Origin: Collinsella ihumii
Lineage (GTDB): Bacteria; Actinomycetota; Coriobacteriia; Coriobacteriales; Coriobacteriaceae
Assembly (NCBI RefSeq): GCF_900046475.1
Contig: NZ_FCOU01000012.1
Coordinates: 255,924 to 319,923 of the forward strand
Direction of reading: 5' to 3'
Length of the DNA stretch: 64,000 nt
Shown in pieces: positions 34,653 through 43,103 of this stretch. The notes under the pieces are model-generated. The model was not told where the DNA came from. It saw only the letters and a program-made list of their open reading frames with translations, and did not search any database. The position numbers and the translations under genes are program-made. Position 1 is the stretch's first letter; every line of letters begins with the position of its first letter.

Positions 34653-35110
34653 GACGCCCGGGCGCGTCGTCAGCGCGCGGTCATCTTCATCTGTGTTGTG
34701 CAGAGGGTGTCCGGACCTGCTGACACATGGTCAATGAGTGCGTTCCCGCTGCATTCGCTTGTGCATGAATCGGGTCGTGGCCAATTAGCTCGCTCCCATT
34801 GCAACCGGAATTTGCCGATTCGCGATGACGATATGCCAAACGTTATGAGGTCGCCTTTCCGAACGGGCACCTGGGGTTGCAGGGGGCCAAATGCCGGAAA
34901 AGGGCTTCCCAAGGGACGCCAGACGGCTGACCGAATAGGATTCGGTGCCTCAAACTGCAACGGGAATGGGCCGATTGACCAGAAAGGCGAGCATGCGCGA
35001 AAAGATGCAATGGGAGTGCGTCAATTGACCACACCGGGTTCGCAGTTTTACGTATACCTCTGTTAGATCACCGTGGACACAATGCCTGCATTGCCTCGCA
35101 GCGCAGGCAG
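34653..35110. other. Intergenic region occupied by an IS21-end-like remnant
   Basis: No gene. Most of the span (34728-35031) is the repeat element described separately; the flanks show no promoter or terminator that could be recognised. Confidence 0.5.
34728..35031. mobile_element. IS21-type element reduced to its ends (MITE-like remnant)
   Basis: About 304 bp. Two direct copies of a 25-bp unit lie at 34729-34753 and 34779-34803, and two inverted copies at 34956-34980 and 35006-35030. The spacing is exactly 50 bases at both ends. Each copy has GGTCAAT, a variable centre, TCCC and a TGCA end. The outermost bases are TG and CA. Doubled terminal repeats facing each other are the architecture of IS21-family ends, but no istA or istB remains between them; the core (34830-34930) has no recognised coding. 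No perfect target duplication was seen. A single-sequence regulatory array is the alternative. Confidence 0.65.
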
Positions 35111-35569
35111 TCATGCGGCCCCATCGGAGCGCTTTTCATCCACGGGCGCGCAGCCGATCGCCCAGCACACGCCGAACGCCATGATGAGCAGGGGTGCAGC
35201 CATAGCGGAGTACACCACGATCACTGTCGGCAGCGCCAGCTCGCCCTCGATGCCGCCAATCACCACAGGGATGGCAGCGGCGACAAACAGCGCAAGCATG
35301 AGCACACCCGCAATGCGGCATCCGGTTTTGATCCTAGGGCTTATCGCGATGCGCTTATATATGATGACAAGCAGGCCGGTGACGGCACCCAGTCCATAGA
35401 GCAGGACCGGAGCGGCGAGCGTAACCCCGATGCGGCCAGGGACGGTGGTCGCAATCGTTTGGCTTTCCCCGGTTGAGCCTCCCAGGTGATACCAGGCCAA
35501 AAATGCGCAGCACAGCACCGTCACGATAGCCCATAGGACAAAGTTCGCGATGAGCGGGGTTTTCTTCAC
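35111..35569 (-). CDS. Small four-TM membrane protein (paralogue of 33042-33476)
   Basis: A 152-residue protein with four hydrophobic segments and a short charged tail (PVDEKRSDGAA). The start is GTG at 35569 (VKKTPLIANFVLW) with GAGGTGG upstream; the ORF's more distant ATG would add nearly 100 residues of non-family sequence. Similar topology and matching N-terminal and second segments make it a paralogue of the protein encoded at 33042-33476. Function unknown. Confidence 0.65.
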   Translation of the reverse strand: MKKTPLIANFVLWAIVTVLCCAFLAWYHLGGSTGESQTIATTVPGRIGVTLAAPVLLYGLGAVTGLLVIIYKRIAISPRIKTGCRIAGVLMLALFVAAAIPVVIGGIEGELALPTVIVVYSAMAAPLLIMAFGVCWAIGCAPVDEKRSDGAA

Positions 35570-35734
35570 GGCTGCCACCTCATCAGGATATAGTGAGCGG
35601 GATCGGACCCACGCATTATACGCGTGCCTTCCCTGCGTCCAGGTTGCCTCTCGGCCAAACGTGCCCATCTGGCTGTCCATGGGCGCCCGCACCGCACGGG
35701 GGCTCCACGTCGCTGCTGGTAAAACCTCGCCCAA

Positions 35735-35743
35735 TGCTATACT
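35735..35743 (+). promoter_or_regulatory. Extended -10 promoter element
   Basis: TGCTATACT fits an extended -10 (TGN plus TATACT) 39 bases upstream of the membrane-protein start at 35782. No good -35 was seen, as is usual for extended -10 promoters. Confidence 0.4.
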
Positions 35744-35781
35744 GCAGCGCAGATTACCTCTGCATATCGTCAAGGATGCCC

Positions 35782-37584
35782 ATGGCCGAGATACAACGCA
35801 AGTCCGATCAGCGCGCGCTTCCGCCGCGCGTCCAGCGCGCGGTTCGCTACGCACCGTGCGTGCTGCTCATGCTGGCGTTCATCGTCTTTGCGACGTTTCT
35901 TGGGGTCTATGCTTCCGCGCTTGCGTCTGACGGCTGGATCCGGGGCTCGCTTGACGAGCTGGTGCCGCTCGCGGCCGTGGGCATCGTGATTCCTGCGGCC
36001 ATCATCGTTCCCCTGCTCGCGAAGGCTCTCAGGCGCATCTCCCGCCCGCCCGCTCCCGCCCCGCAGGCGGGCCCGCGCGCGGTCGCCTTCCGCCTCGCCG
36101 CCACCGTCGATCGCCTCGCGTTCTCCTGGCGCTTCCGCGCCGTCGTCTTCGCGACGCTCATCCTCATGCTCTGCTGGTCGTTTTGGATCGTCGCGTTCTA
36201 CCCGGGCTCGATGATCTACGACACCTACTACCAGATCACGCAGTTCTATCCGCGCGGGGACGAGGTGCGCATCGAGCTGTGGGCGGTGCCCGGCAGGCGC
36301 GCCTACGCGCAGTTCAGCGACCACCATCCCATCTTCGACACGCTGCTGTACGGCTGGTTCGCCTATACGAGCGATCAGCTGACCGGCTCATGGAACACCG
36401 GCATCTTCATCTTCTCCGTGCTGCAGGCGCTGGGGACTGCCATCGCCTTTTCGGTCGCCTTCGCCTACCTGCGCCATATCGGCGCGCCGCGCGGCCTGAC
36501 GATCGGGTTGTTCGCGACGGTCTGCGTGGTCCCGGTGTTCGGTGGCTATGCGCCCGTGGTGATCAAGGACATGCTGTTCTCGAGCATCTACGTCGCGTGG
36601 TTCACCATGGCGATCGCGGTGGTCCACACGCGCGGCGACGCCTTGCGGTCCATGCCGTTCCTTTTTGGCAACATCGTGCTGGCGCTGCTGCTCGTCCTCA
36701 CTAAGAAGACCGGTATCTACATCGTGATCCCGACCATGGTCGTCTACGCGGTCGTGTACCGCCGCGTGTGGTGGAGAAGCCTGGTGCCCGCGGTGCTCTC
36801 CGCCGCGCTCATGTGGGGCGTTATGCCGAACGTGGTGTTTCCCGCGCTCGACGTCGTTCCCGGCGGACGTCAGGAGATGCTCGGCACGCTGTTCCAGCAG
36901 ACCGCGCGCTACGTCGCCCTGCATGGGGTGGAGATGAGCGCGAGCGAGCGTCGCGCCATCGACGACGTGCTGGTGGTGGACACGCTGAACGAGCGCTACC
37001 AGCCCGAGTGGGCGGATTCGGTGAAGTACGAGTACAACGCGAGCGCCACCGACGAGCAGATCCAGGAGTACCTCAAGGTCTGGGCCGCCCAGGGCCTGCT
37101 CCATCCCGAGGTCTACGTGGAGGCGACGCTTTCGATGCTCTCGGGTTTCGCGTTTCCGTCCGAGCCCATCCAGTTGCGCATCGAGACATGGGACGAAGAC
37201 CATGACGGCACGAGCCTGCTGCGCCAGCCCTGGCAGCTGGAGGGCCTGCGGGAAGCCGCTCGCGACGTCTGGGGCGCCTGGGTGGACATCCCGGTCATCG
37301 GGCTGGCGATGACCTGCCCGCCGTATGTGATCTGGATTCCGCTGTTCGCCCTATGGCTGTTCATCTGCCGCATGCGCCGCTGGCTGCCCATCATGATGCC
37401 GGTGCTGTTGAGCATGGCGAGCGTCGTGCTGTCGCCCATGTACGATGCGCGCTACGCCTGCGCGCTCATCTTCACCGCCCCGCTGCTCATCGCGGTGCTC
37501 GGCGTCGCGTTCGCCGAGCGCGAAGCGGATTCGGCGGGCAATCGGGCATCTGTTCGCGAGAACAAGAAGATTTGGTATCAATGA
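35782..37584 (+). CDS. Large polytopic membrane protein (glycosyltransferase-like, DUF6020 type)
   Basis: A 600-residue protein with about 11-12 transmembrane segments. The conserved-looking block WIVAFYPGSMIYDTYYQITQ, followed by FSDHHPIFDTLLYGWF in the extracellular loop, resembles DUF6020-type membrane proteins whose fold is like GT-C glycosyltransferases. The second ATG (35782) is preferred because AAGGA lies six bases before it; the first, at 35776, overlaps that site. The last 36 residues are odd: codons 37476-37522 (encoding PLLIAVLGVAFAER) are identical to istB and the final codons form a TTTGGTATCAA motif. The C-terminus may thus be patched by other DNA. Confidence 0.7.
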   Translation: MAEIQRKSDQRALPPRVQRAVRYAPCVLLMLAFIVFATFLGVYASALASDGWIRGSLDELVPLAAVGIVIPAAIIVPLLAKALRRISRPPAPAPQAGPRAVAFRLAATVDRLAFSWRFRAVVFATLILMLCWSFWIVAFYPGSMIYDTYYQITQFYPRGDEVRIELWAVPGRRAYAQFSDHHPIFDTLLYGWFAYTSDQLTGSWNTGIFIFSVLQALGTAIAFSVAFAYLRHIGAPRGLTIGLFATVCVVPVFGGYAPVVIKDMLFSSIYVAWFTMAIAVVHTRGDALRSMPFLFGNIVLALLLVLTKKTGIYIVIPTMVVYAVVYRRVWWRSLVPAVLSAALMWGVMPNVVFPALDVVPGGRQEMLGTLFQQTARYVALHGVEMSASERRAIDDVLVVDTLNERYQPEWADSVKYEYNASATDEQIQEYLKVWAAQGLLHPEVYVEATLSMLSGFAFPSEPIQLRIETWDEDHDGTSLLRQPWQLEGLREAARDVWGAWVDIPVIGLAMTCPPYVIWIPLFALWLFICRMRRWLPIMMPVLLSMASVVLSPMYDARYACALIFTAPLLIAVLGVAFAEREADSAGNRASVRENKKIWYQ

Positions 37585-37723
37585 TCTGGCCATTTCGGCC
37601 CCCGATCGTCCATGAGGCGGGGGAGGGCGACACGGCCCATCTCTAGCGCATCATAAGAACCGCAGGTCAACGGCTTGTCCGCTTTGTCCGATCAGGCTGA
37701 TATACGCCAACTTGATACCAAAT
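37570..37723. repeat. Inverted pair of a 12-bp TTTGGTATCAA motif
   Basis: ATTTGGTATCAA at 37570-37581 overlaps the stop of the preceding gene, and its exact reverse complement lies at 37712-37723. The same motif with near-equal spacing occurs at 2814-2825/2956-2965. Between the arms there is no gene. Confidence 0.55.
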
Positions 37724-37794
37724 TGAAGCGCGCCGGGGCTCGGGTGCTCCTGGCTCGCCAACAATGCCCCAAAACCATGGTATGCGTACCAAAA

Positions 37795-37840
37795 GCAGGC
37801 GGGGGGGCGGGACTCATATCGAGCCCCGCCCCCCGCCTGC
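37795..37840 (-). terminator. Rho-independent terminator of the YheO-type regulator gene
   Basis: A GC-rich stem of about 20 bp, arms 37795-37814 and 37821-37840, a short loop, then TTTT on the minus strand. It lies 24 bases past the regulator stop. Confidence 0.75.
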
Positions 37841-37863
37841 TGCCGCGCGTATGTGCGGTTTCG

Positions 37864-38517
37864 CTACTTCTGACCATCGTCCGAGGCGGCCTTGGCTTCG
37901 TCCAGGTAGCTGTAGAAGCTGTACTTGGAGATCCCGAAGAAGTCGCATGCCTTCTGGCTGGACTTGCTGATCAGGAACGCTCCGCGCTGGTCGAGGTAGC
38001 CGATGGCCCGCACACGCTCCTCCTTCGTCATGAGGGCGGCAGGCTTTCCGATCATCTGCTCGCACTCGCCGAACAGGTCGTCAAGCAGGTCACCGATGTT
38101 TTTGGCGATGGGTTCCGGCTCGTTGTGATCACCGGTGCCGATGAGCGAGGCCAGCGTGCCGGAAAACGCCGTCATCAGCGTGATGTCGAAGTTGATGGCT
38201 AAGATCCCGCACGGCCAGCCGGCTTCGTTGCGGATGAAGATGGTGCTCGACTTCAGGAGCTTGCCGTCCGACGTCTTGGTGAGATACGGCGGGCGGTCCT
38301 CAAGTTTGTCGGGCGCGTCGTGGAGCGCCTCGAGGACTACATGGCTGGGGCCGTCACCCAGATGGCGCCCAGACACGTGTCCGTTCTCGATCGCCACGAT
38401 GGAATGGTCGAGATCGTCGGACTCCAAGTCATGGATGACGATCTCGCAGTTGGGGCCGAACTGAAGGGCAAGACCCTTGGCAAGACGGCGATAGAACTCA
38501 ATCTGCGCTGGGGACAT
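37864..38517 (-). CDS. YheO/DauR-type transcriptional regulator
   Basis: A 217-residue regulator with an N-terminal PAS-like YheO domain (FGPNCEIVIHDLESDDLDHS, then CGILAINFDITLM) and a C-terminal HTH_22 domain (YLDQRGAFLISKSSQKACDF, then GISKYSFYSYL). Such proteins control amino-acid and purine-type catabolic genes. GGAGG right before ATG 38517. It is divergent from ygeX with 278 bases between, the usual layout for local control of the catabolic operon. A relic of a similar HTH domain lies at 52842. Confidence 0.85.
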   Translation of the reverse strand: MSPAQIEFYRRLAKGLALQFGPNCEIVIHDLESDDLDHSIVAIENGHVSGRHLGDGPSHVVLEALHDAPDKLEDRPPYLTKTSDGKLLKSSTIFIRNEAGWPCGILAINFDITLMTAFSGTLASLIGTGDHNEPEPIAKNIGDLLDDLFGECEQMIGKPAALMTKEERVRAIGYLDQRGAFLISKSSQKACDFFGISKYSFYSYLDEAKAASDDGQK

Positions 38518-38795
38518 GTAACCTCCTTCCAAACTTTTTGTTAGGTATATCCTGACATAAATATAGTTAGAGCACAAATGCCCAAGGAATATACCGTTTA
38601 CCGGCAGATTCCAACCGTTTATGAAACCAAACAATCTGTCTGGACTCAGCTTTATCCCCTGTGGTAAAACTAGGTCAGCAAAACTTTTTGTTTGGTGTTC
38701 AGATAAAAGTTCAGCCCAGTCGGCCACAACTGCCAAAAGGGCGAGCGCGTATCCCACACACCGGCAAAGTGAGCCAAAAAGGAGAGAACAACAGC
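38518..38795. promoter_or_regulatory. Divergent control region with two 16-bp direct repeats
   Basis: AT-rich spacer between the regulator and ygeX. Two near-identical 16-bp direct repeats, AAACTTTTTGTT plus WGGT, lie at 38531-38546 and 38681-38696, 150 bases apart, one near each gene. They are good candidates for YheO-type operator half-sites, or for looping. AAGGAG for ygeX is upstream of 38796. Confidence 0.55.
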
Positions 38796-40010
38796 ATGGC
38801 CGATCAGATCAAATGGGTTGCGAACAAGATGCCTAAAAGCGATGACGCCCACCTGGGCATCATGTCGCTCGAGCACGTCAGCGCCGCCCGCTCGTTCCAC
38901 CAGAGCTTCCCGCAGTACTCGGTGACCCCGCTCGCCAAGCTCGATGCCCTGGCGGCAGACCTTGGTCTTGCGAACCTTGCGGTCAAGGACGAGAGCTACC
39001 GCTTCGGTCTCAACGCCTTCAAGGTCCTGGGCGGATCGTTCGCCATGGCGAGCTACATCGCCGAGAAGACCGGCAAGCCCGTCTCTGAGATGACCTACGA
39101 CTACCTCACCAGCGAGGAGCTCGCCCGCGACTTCGGCCAGGCCACCTTCTTCACCGCCACCGACGGCAACCACGGCCGCGGCGTGGCATGGGCCGCCAAC
39201 AAGCTCGGTCAGAAGGCCGTCGTCCACATGCCCAAGGGTTCGGTCAAGAGCCGCTTCGACAACATCGCCGCCGAGGGCGCCCAGGTGACCATCGAGGACG
39301 TCAACTACGACGAGTGCGTCCGCATGGCCGCCGCCGAGGCCGATGCCTGCGAGAACGGCGTTATCGTCCAGGACACCGCATGGGACGGCTACGAGGAGAT
39401 CCCGAGCTGGATCATGGAGGGCTACGGCACCATGGCCTCCGAGGCGGCCGAGCAGTTCGCCGCCGCGGGCGTCGAGCGTCCGACCCACGTGTTCGTCCAG
39501 GCGGGCGTCGGCTCCCTCGCCGGTGCCGTGGTGGGCTACTTCACCAACCTGTTCCCCGATAACCCGCCGACCTTCGTGGTCATGGAGGCCGACGAGGCCG
39601 CGTGCCTGTACAAGGGCGCGGTTGCCGGCGACGGCGAGCCCCGTATCGTGGACGGCGACATGCCCACGATCATGGCCGGCCTCGCCTGCGGCGAGCCCAA
39701 CACGCTCGGTTGGGACATCCTGCGCAACCACGTGTCCGTCTTCGTGGCGTGCCCCAACTGGGTGGCCGCCAAGGGCATGCGCGTGCTCGGCGCCCCGCTT
39801 TCCGGCGACCCCCGCGTGATCTCCGGCGAGTCCGGTGCCGTGGGAGCCGGCCTCATCACGACGCTCATGGAGTCCGATGAGTACGCCGACCTGCGCGAGG
39901 CCATCGGTCTCACCTCCGAGAGCTCCGTGCTCATGTTCTCGACCGAGGGCGACACCGATCCGGTGAACTACCGCAAGGTCGTCTGGGACGGCGCGTATCC
40001 CGCCGAGTAG
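38796..40010 (+). CDS. ygeX: 2,3-Diaminopropionate ammonia-lyase
   Basis: A 404-residue PLP enzyme of the fold-type II family, converting diaminopropionate to pyruvate and two ammonia. The Schiff-base lysine is in FGLNAFKVLGGS (Lys76). The glycine-rich phosphate loop appears in VQAGVGSLAGAVVG, and TDGNHGRGVAWAANK is the family's DGNHG motif. Length matches the E. coli enzyme (about 398). The start at 38796 is set by AAGGAGAG upstream and matches family N-termini. It heads the catabolic operon, 75 bases before ygeY. Confidence 0.93.
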   Translation: MADQIKWVANKMPKSDDAHLGIMSLEHVSAARSFHQSFPQYSVTPLAKLDALAADLGLANLAVKDESYRFGLNAFKVLGGSFAMASYIAEKTGKPVSEMTYDYLTSEELARDFGQATFFTATDGNHGRGVAWAANKLGQKAVVHMPKGSVKSRFDNIAAEGAQVTIEDVNYDECVRMAAAEADACENGVIVQDTAWDGYEEIPSWIMEGYGTMASEAAEQFAAAGVERPTHVFVQAGVGSLAGAVVGYFTNLFPDNPPTFVVMEADEAACLYKGAVAGDGEPRIVDGDMPTIMAGLACGEPNTLGWDILRNHVSVFVACPNWVAAKGMRVLGAPLSGDPRVISGESGAVGAGLITTLMESDEYADLREAIGLTSESSVLMFSTEGDTDPVNYRKVVWDGAYPAE

Positions 40011-40085
40011 TGCAAACCAGATGGGGGAGAGGCCCCATCGAGAAGGCAAGTCGTGTATCAACTCATGCGAGAGAGGATTTCTGCA

Positions 40086-41492
40086 ATGACCAAGGAACTC
40101 GATTTCGACGCCATCAAGAAGGCTGCTGAGGCCTACGGCCCCGACATGACCGCGTTTCTGCGCGCCATGATCTCCCATCCGTCCGAGTCCTGCGAGGAGG
40201 GCGAGGTCGTCGCCTGCATCAAGGCCGAGATGGAGAAGCTGGGCTTCGACAAGGTCGAGGTCGACGGCCTGGGCAACGTCATCGGCTGGATGGGCGAGGG
40301 CGACAAGATCATCGCCATCGACTCCCACATCGACACCGTGGGCATCGGCAACCGCGACAACTGGACCCACGACCCCTATGAGGGCTACGAGGACGACGAG
40401 GTCATCTACGGCCGCGGCGGCTCCGACCAGGAGGGCGGCATGGCTTCCGCTACCTACGCAGCCAAGATGATGAAGGACATGGGCCTCATCCCCGAGGGCT
40501 ACAAGATCATGGTCGTCGGCTCCGTCCAGGAAGAGGACTGCGACGGCATGTGCTGGCAGTACATCGTCAACAAGTACTTCGACGGTCCGGAGGACGCTCG
40601 CGAGAAGATCGAGTTCGTCATCTCCACCGAGCCCACCGACGGCGGCATCTACCGCGGTCACCGCGGCCGCATGGAGATCCGCGTCGACGTGCACGGCGTC
40701 TCCTGCCACGGCTCCGCTCCCGACCGCGGCGACAACGCCATCTACAAGATGGCCGACATCATCTCCGATGTCCGCGCCCTCAACAACAACGGCTGCGACG
40801 AGTCCACGTCCATCAAGGGCCTCGTCAAGATGCTCGACCCCAAGTACAACCCCGAGCACTACATGGACGCCCGCTTCCTGGGCCGCGGCACCTGCACCGT
40901 CTCCCAGATCTTCTACACGAGCCCCAGCCGCTGCGCCGTCGCCGACTCCTGCGCCATCTCCATCGACCGCCGCATGACCGCCGGTGAGACCTGGGACTCC
41001 TGCCTCGACGAGATCCGCAACCTGCCGGCCGTCAAGAAGTACGGCGACGACGTCGAGGTCTCCATGTACATGTACGACCGTCCGAGCTGGAAGGGCACCG
41101 TCTACGAGACCGAGGCCTACTTCCCGACCTGGATCAACGCCGAGAACGCCGCCCACGTGCAGGCGCTTGTCGACGCCCACCACGCCCTGTACGGCGATGA
41201 GCGCATCGGCGTCGAGCAGTCCATGGACAAGCGCGCCGGCCGCCCGCTGACCGACAAGTGGACCTTCTCCACCAACTGCGTGTCCATCCAGGGCCGCTAC
41301 GGCATCCCCTGCGTCGGCTTCGGCCCGGGCGCCGAGAGCCAGGCCCACGCTCCCAACGAGGTCACCTACAAGCAGGACCTCGTCACCTGCGCCGCGCTCT
41401 ACACCGCCGCGCTGAACCTGTACGACGAGTCCAAGAAGATCGATGACGTGACCGTGTTCCGTGCCGGCGCCACGGACAACGACATCCAGTAA
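40086..41492 (+). CDS. ygeY: YgeY-type M20 peptidase/amidohydrolase
   Basis: A 468-residue zinc hydrolase of the M20 family. Metal ligands are visible: His in [11 protein letters not shown], Asp and Glu in [11 protein letters not shown] and [11 protein letters not shown], Glu in [11 protein letters not shown], and a histidine near the C-terminus in SQAHAPNE. YgeY sits beside ygeX and ygeW in many anaerobes and is thought to cleave an N-acyl or carbamoyl intermediate of purine breakdown. ATG 40086 with GAGAGG upstream. Length is slightly above E. coli YgeY (403), through C-terminal and internal differences. Confidence 0.9.
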   Translation: MTKELDFDAIKKAAEAYGPDMTAFLRAMISHPSESCEEGEVVACIKAEMEKLGFDKVEVDGLGNVIGWMGEGDKIIAIDSHIDTVGIGNRDNWTHDPYEGYEDDEVIYGRGGSDQEGGMASATYAAKMMKDMGLIPEGYKIMVVGSVQEEDCDGMCWQYIVNKYFDGPEDAREKIEFVISTEPTDGGIYRGHRGRMEIRVDVHGVSCHGSAPDRGDNAIYKMADIISDVRALNNNGCDESTSIKGLVKMLDPKYNPEHYMDARFLGRGTCTVSQIFYTSPSRCAVADSCAISIDRRMTAGETWDSCLDEIRNLPAVKKYGDDVEVSMYMYDRPSWKGTVYETEAYFPTWINAENAAHVQALVDAHHALYGDERIGVEQSMDKRAGRPLTDKWTFSTNCVSIQGRYGIPCVGFGPGAESQAHAPNEVTYKQDLVTCAALYTAALNLYDESKKIDDVTVFRAGATDNDIQ

Positions 41493-41627
41493 GACCCCAT
41501 TTCGAGGAGTGTCCGCGCGGCTTCATCCCATGCTTCGCCGCGCGGGCCCTCCCGTGGGACGCATCCGCGCGTCCGCTTCCCTTCGTGTATCGGCCGCCCT
41601 GTCGCCAGGGGCGAAAAGAGAGAGGAT

Positions 41628-42836
41628 ATGACCATGGACCAGAAGTTCAACGAGCTGCTCGAGACCCTGTCCGGCCTCGACTACTCCGGCATGTACGAGA
41701 GCGACTTCCTGCTGACCTGGGAGAAGTCCGAGGAGGAGCTCCGCGCTCTGTACGCCACCGCCGACGCCCTGCGCAACCTGCGCGAGCGCGGCATCTCCAC
41801 CCGCATCTTCGATTCCGGCCTGGCCGTCTCCCTGTTCCGCGACAACTCCACCCGCACCCGCTTCTCCTTCGCCTCGGGCTCCAACATGCTCGGCCTGCAG
41901 CTCCAGGACCTCGACGAGGGCAAGAGCCAGATCGCTCACGGCGAGACCGTCCGCGAGACCGCGACCATGATCTCCTTCATGGCTGACGTCATCGGCATCC
42001 GCGACGACATGTACATCGGCAAGGGCGACGCCTACATGCGCGAGGTCGCCAACTCCGTGGCCGAGTCCTATGCCGACGGCGTGCTCGACCATCGTCCGAC
42101 GCTCGTGTCCCTGCAGTCCGATATGGACCACCCGACCCAGTCCACCGCCGACATCCTCTACCTCATCAACGAGTTCGGCGGCATCGAGAACCTGCGCGGC
42201 AAGAAGGTCGCCGTCACCTGGGCCTACTCGCCCTCCTACGGCAAGCCGCTGTCCTGCCCGCAGTCTCTGATCACCCTGCTGCCCCGCTTCGGCATGGACG
42301 TGACGCTCGCTCACCCCGAGGGCTACGACCTGATGCCCGAGCTCGTGGACATCGCCGGCAAGTTCGCCGCCGAGTCCGGCGCCACCTTCAAGAAGACCCA
42401 CAGCATGGAGGAGGCGTTCGAGGGCGCTGACATCGTCATCCCCAAGAGCTGGGCTCCCTACGCCGCCATGGAGAAGCGCACCAACCTCTACGCCGAGGGC
42501 GACGACGAGGGCATCAAGGCGCTCGAGAAGGAGCTGCTGGCCCAGAACGCCACCCACCAGGATTGGTGCACCACCCGCGAACTCATGGAGAAGACCGCTC
42601 ACGGCCAGGAGACCATCTACATGCATCCGCTGCCGGCCGACATCTCCGGCCTGTCCTGCGAGCACGGCGAGGTCGACGCTGACGTCTTCGAGGATCACCG
42701 CGTCGGTATGTACAAGGAGGCCTCGTACAAGCCCTACGCCATCGCGGCCATGATCTTCCTGCAGAAGTGCAAGAACCCCGTCGAGACCCTCAAGGCTCTC
42801 GAGGCTGCCGGCAAGGATCGCTGGTACCAGGCGTAA
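41628..42836 (+). CDS. ygeW: Knotted carbamoyltransferase YgeW
   Basis: A 402-residue carbamoyltransferase. The carbamoyl-phosphate loop FRDNSTRTRFSFASGSNMLG (about residues 69-88) holds the S-T-R-T-R signature. The second substrate region HPLPADISGLSCEHGEVD corresponds to the HPLP motif, and the long helical knot region is present. YgeW proteins are distinct from OTCase and are linked to purine or ureide degradation, yielding carbamoyl phosphate. ATG 41628 with AGAGAGGA upstream; the ATG two codons later is also possible. It is followed by a double terminator. Confidence 0.92.
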   Translation: MTMDQKFNELLETLSGLDYSGMYESDFLLTWEKSEEELRALYATADALRNLRERGISTRIFDSGLAVSLFRDNSTRTRFSFASGSNMLGLQLQDLDEGKSQIAHGETVRETATMISFMADVIGIRDDMYIGKGDAYMREVANSVAESYADGVLDHRPTLVSLQSDMDHPTQSTADILYLINEFGGIENLRGKKVAVTWAYSPSYGKPLSCPQSLITLLPRFGMDVTLAHPEGYDLMPELVDIAGKFAAESGATFKKTHSMEEAFEGADIVIPKSWAPYAAMEKRTNLYAEGDDEGIKALEKELLAQNATHQDWCTTRELMEKTAHGQETIYMHPLPADISGLSCEHGEVDADVFEDHRVGMYKEASYKPYAIAAMIFLQKCKNPVETLKALEAAGKDRWYQA

Positions 42837-42849
42837 TCGACCGTCTTAT

Positions 42850-42901
42850 GGGACGGCTCCTGCTCAGAAGGGGCCGTCCCGGAACCCGCAATGCGGGTTT
42901 T
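42850..42901 (+). terminator. Double hairpin terminator after ygeW
   Basis: First stem 42850-42857/42873-42880, then a second seven-bp stem 42883-42889/42893-42899 followed by TTTT. It ends the ygeXYW transcript, so the downstream carbamate kinase may have its own promoter. The second hairpin's right arm belongs to a longer inverted repeat (42893-42910/42974-42991). Confidence 0.65.
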
Positions 42902-42991
42902 ACCTGCAAGGTTGTGCTCATTTGCCTCCCTCTCCGCCATGGGTTTGCTCCTTTCTCCCCATGCCTTCTCGATCTTGCAGGTAAAGCCCGC
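42893..42991. repeat. Long inverted repeat between ygeW and carbamate kinase gene
   Basis: Arms 42893-42910 and 42974-42991, 18 bp with one mismatch, around a 63-base loop. It overlaps the terminator of ygeW and belongs with the other long intergenic hairpins of the window. Confidence 0.6.
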
Positions 42992-43103
42992 ATGAAGCGG
43001 ACATACCCTTTGTCCTCTCTCGTGGCCGCAGCGCCCGGGTGGTGCGCTCTGCCGCGCCCGGGCGCTGCTGCAGTTTTAAAGCACATCGTGAAAGGTGATA
43101 TTC

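Noticed and set aside
34729-35030. CRISPR array (25-bp repeats with 50-base period)
   Set aside because: Only two units per side, the two sides are inverted to each other, and copies are degenerate. This fits IS21 ends, not CRISPR. No cas genes nearby.
38670-41348. 892-codon antisense open frame under ygeX and ygeY
   Set aside because: Low-complexity Gly/Val/Asp/His translation typical of the complementary strand of high-GC genes.
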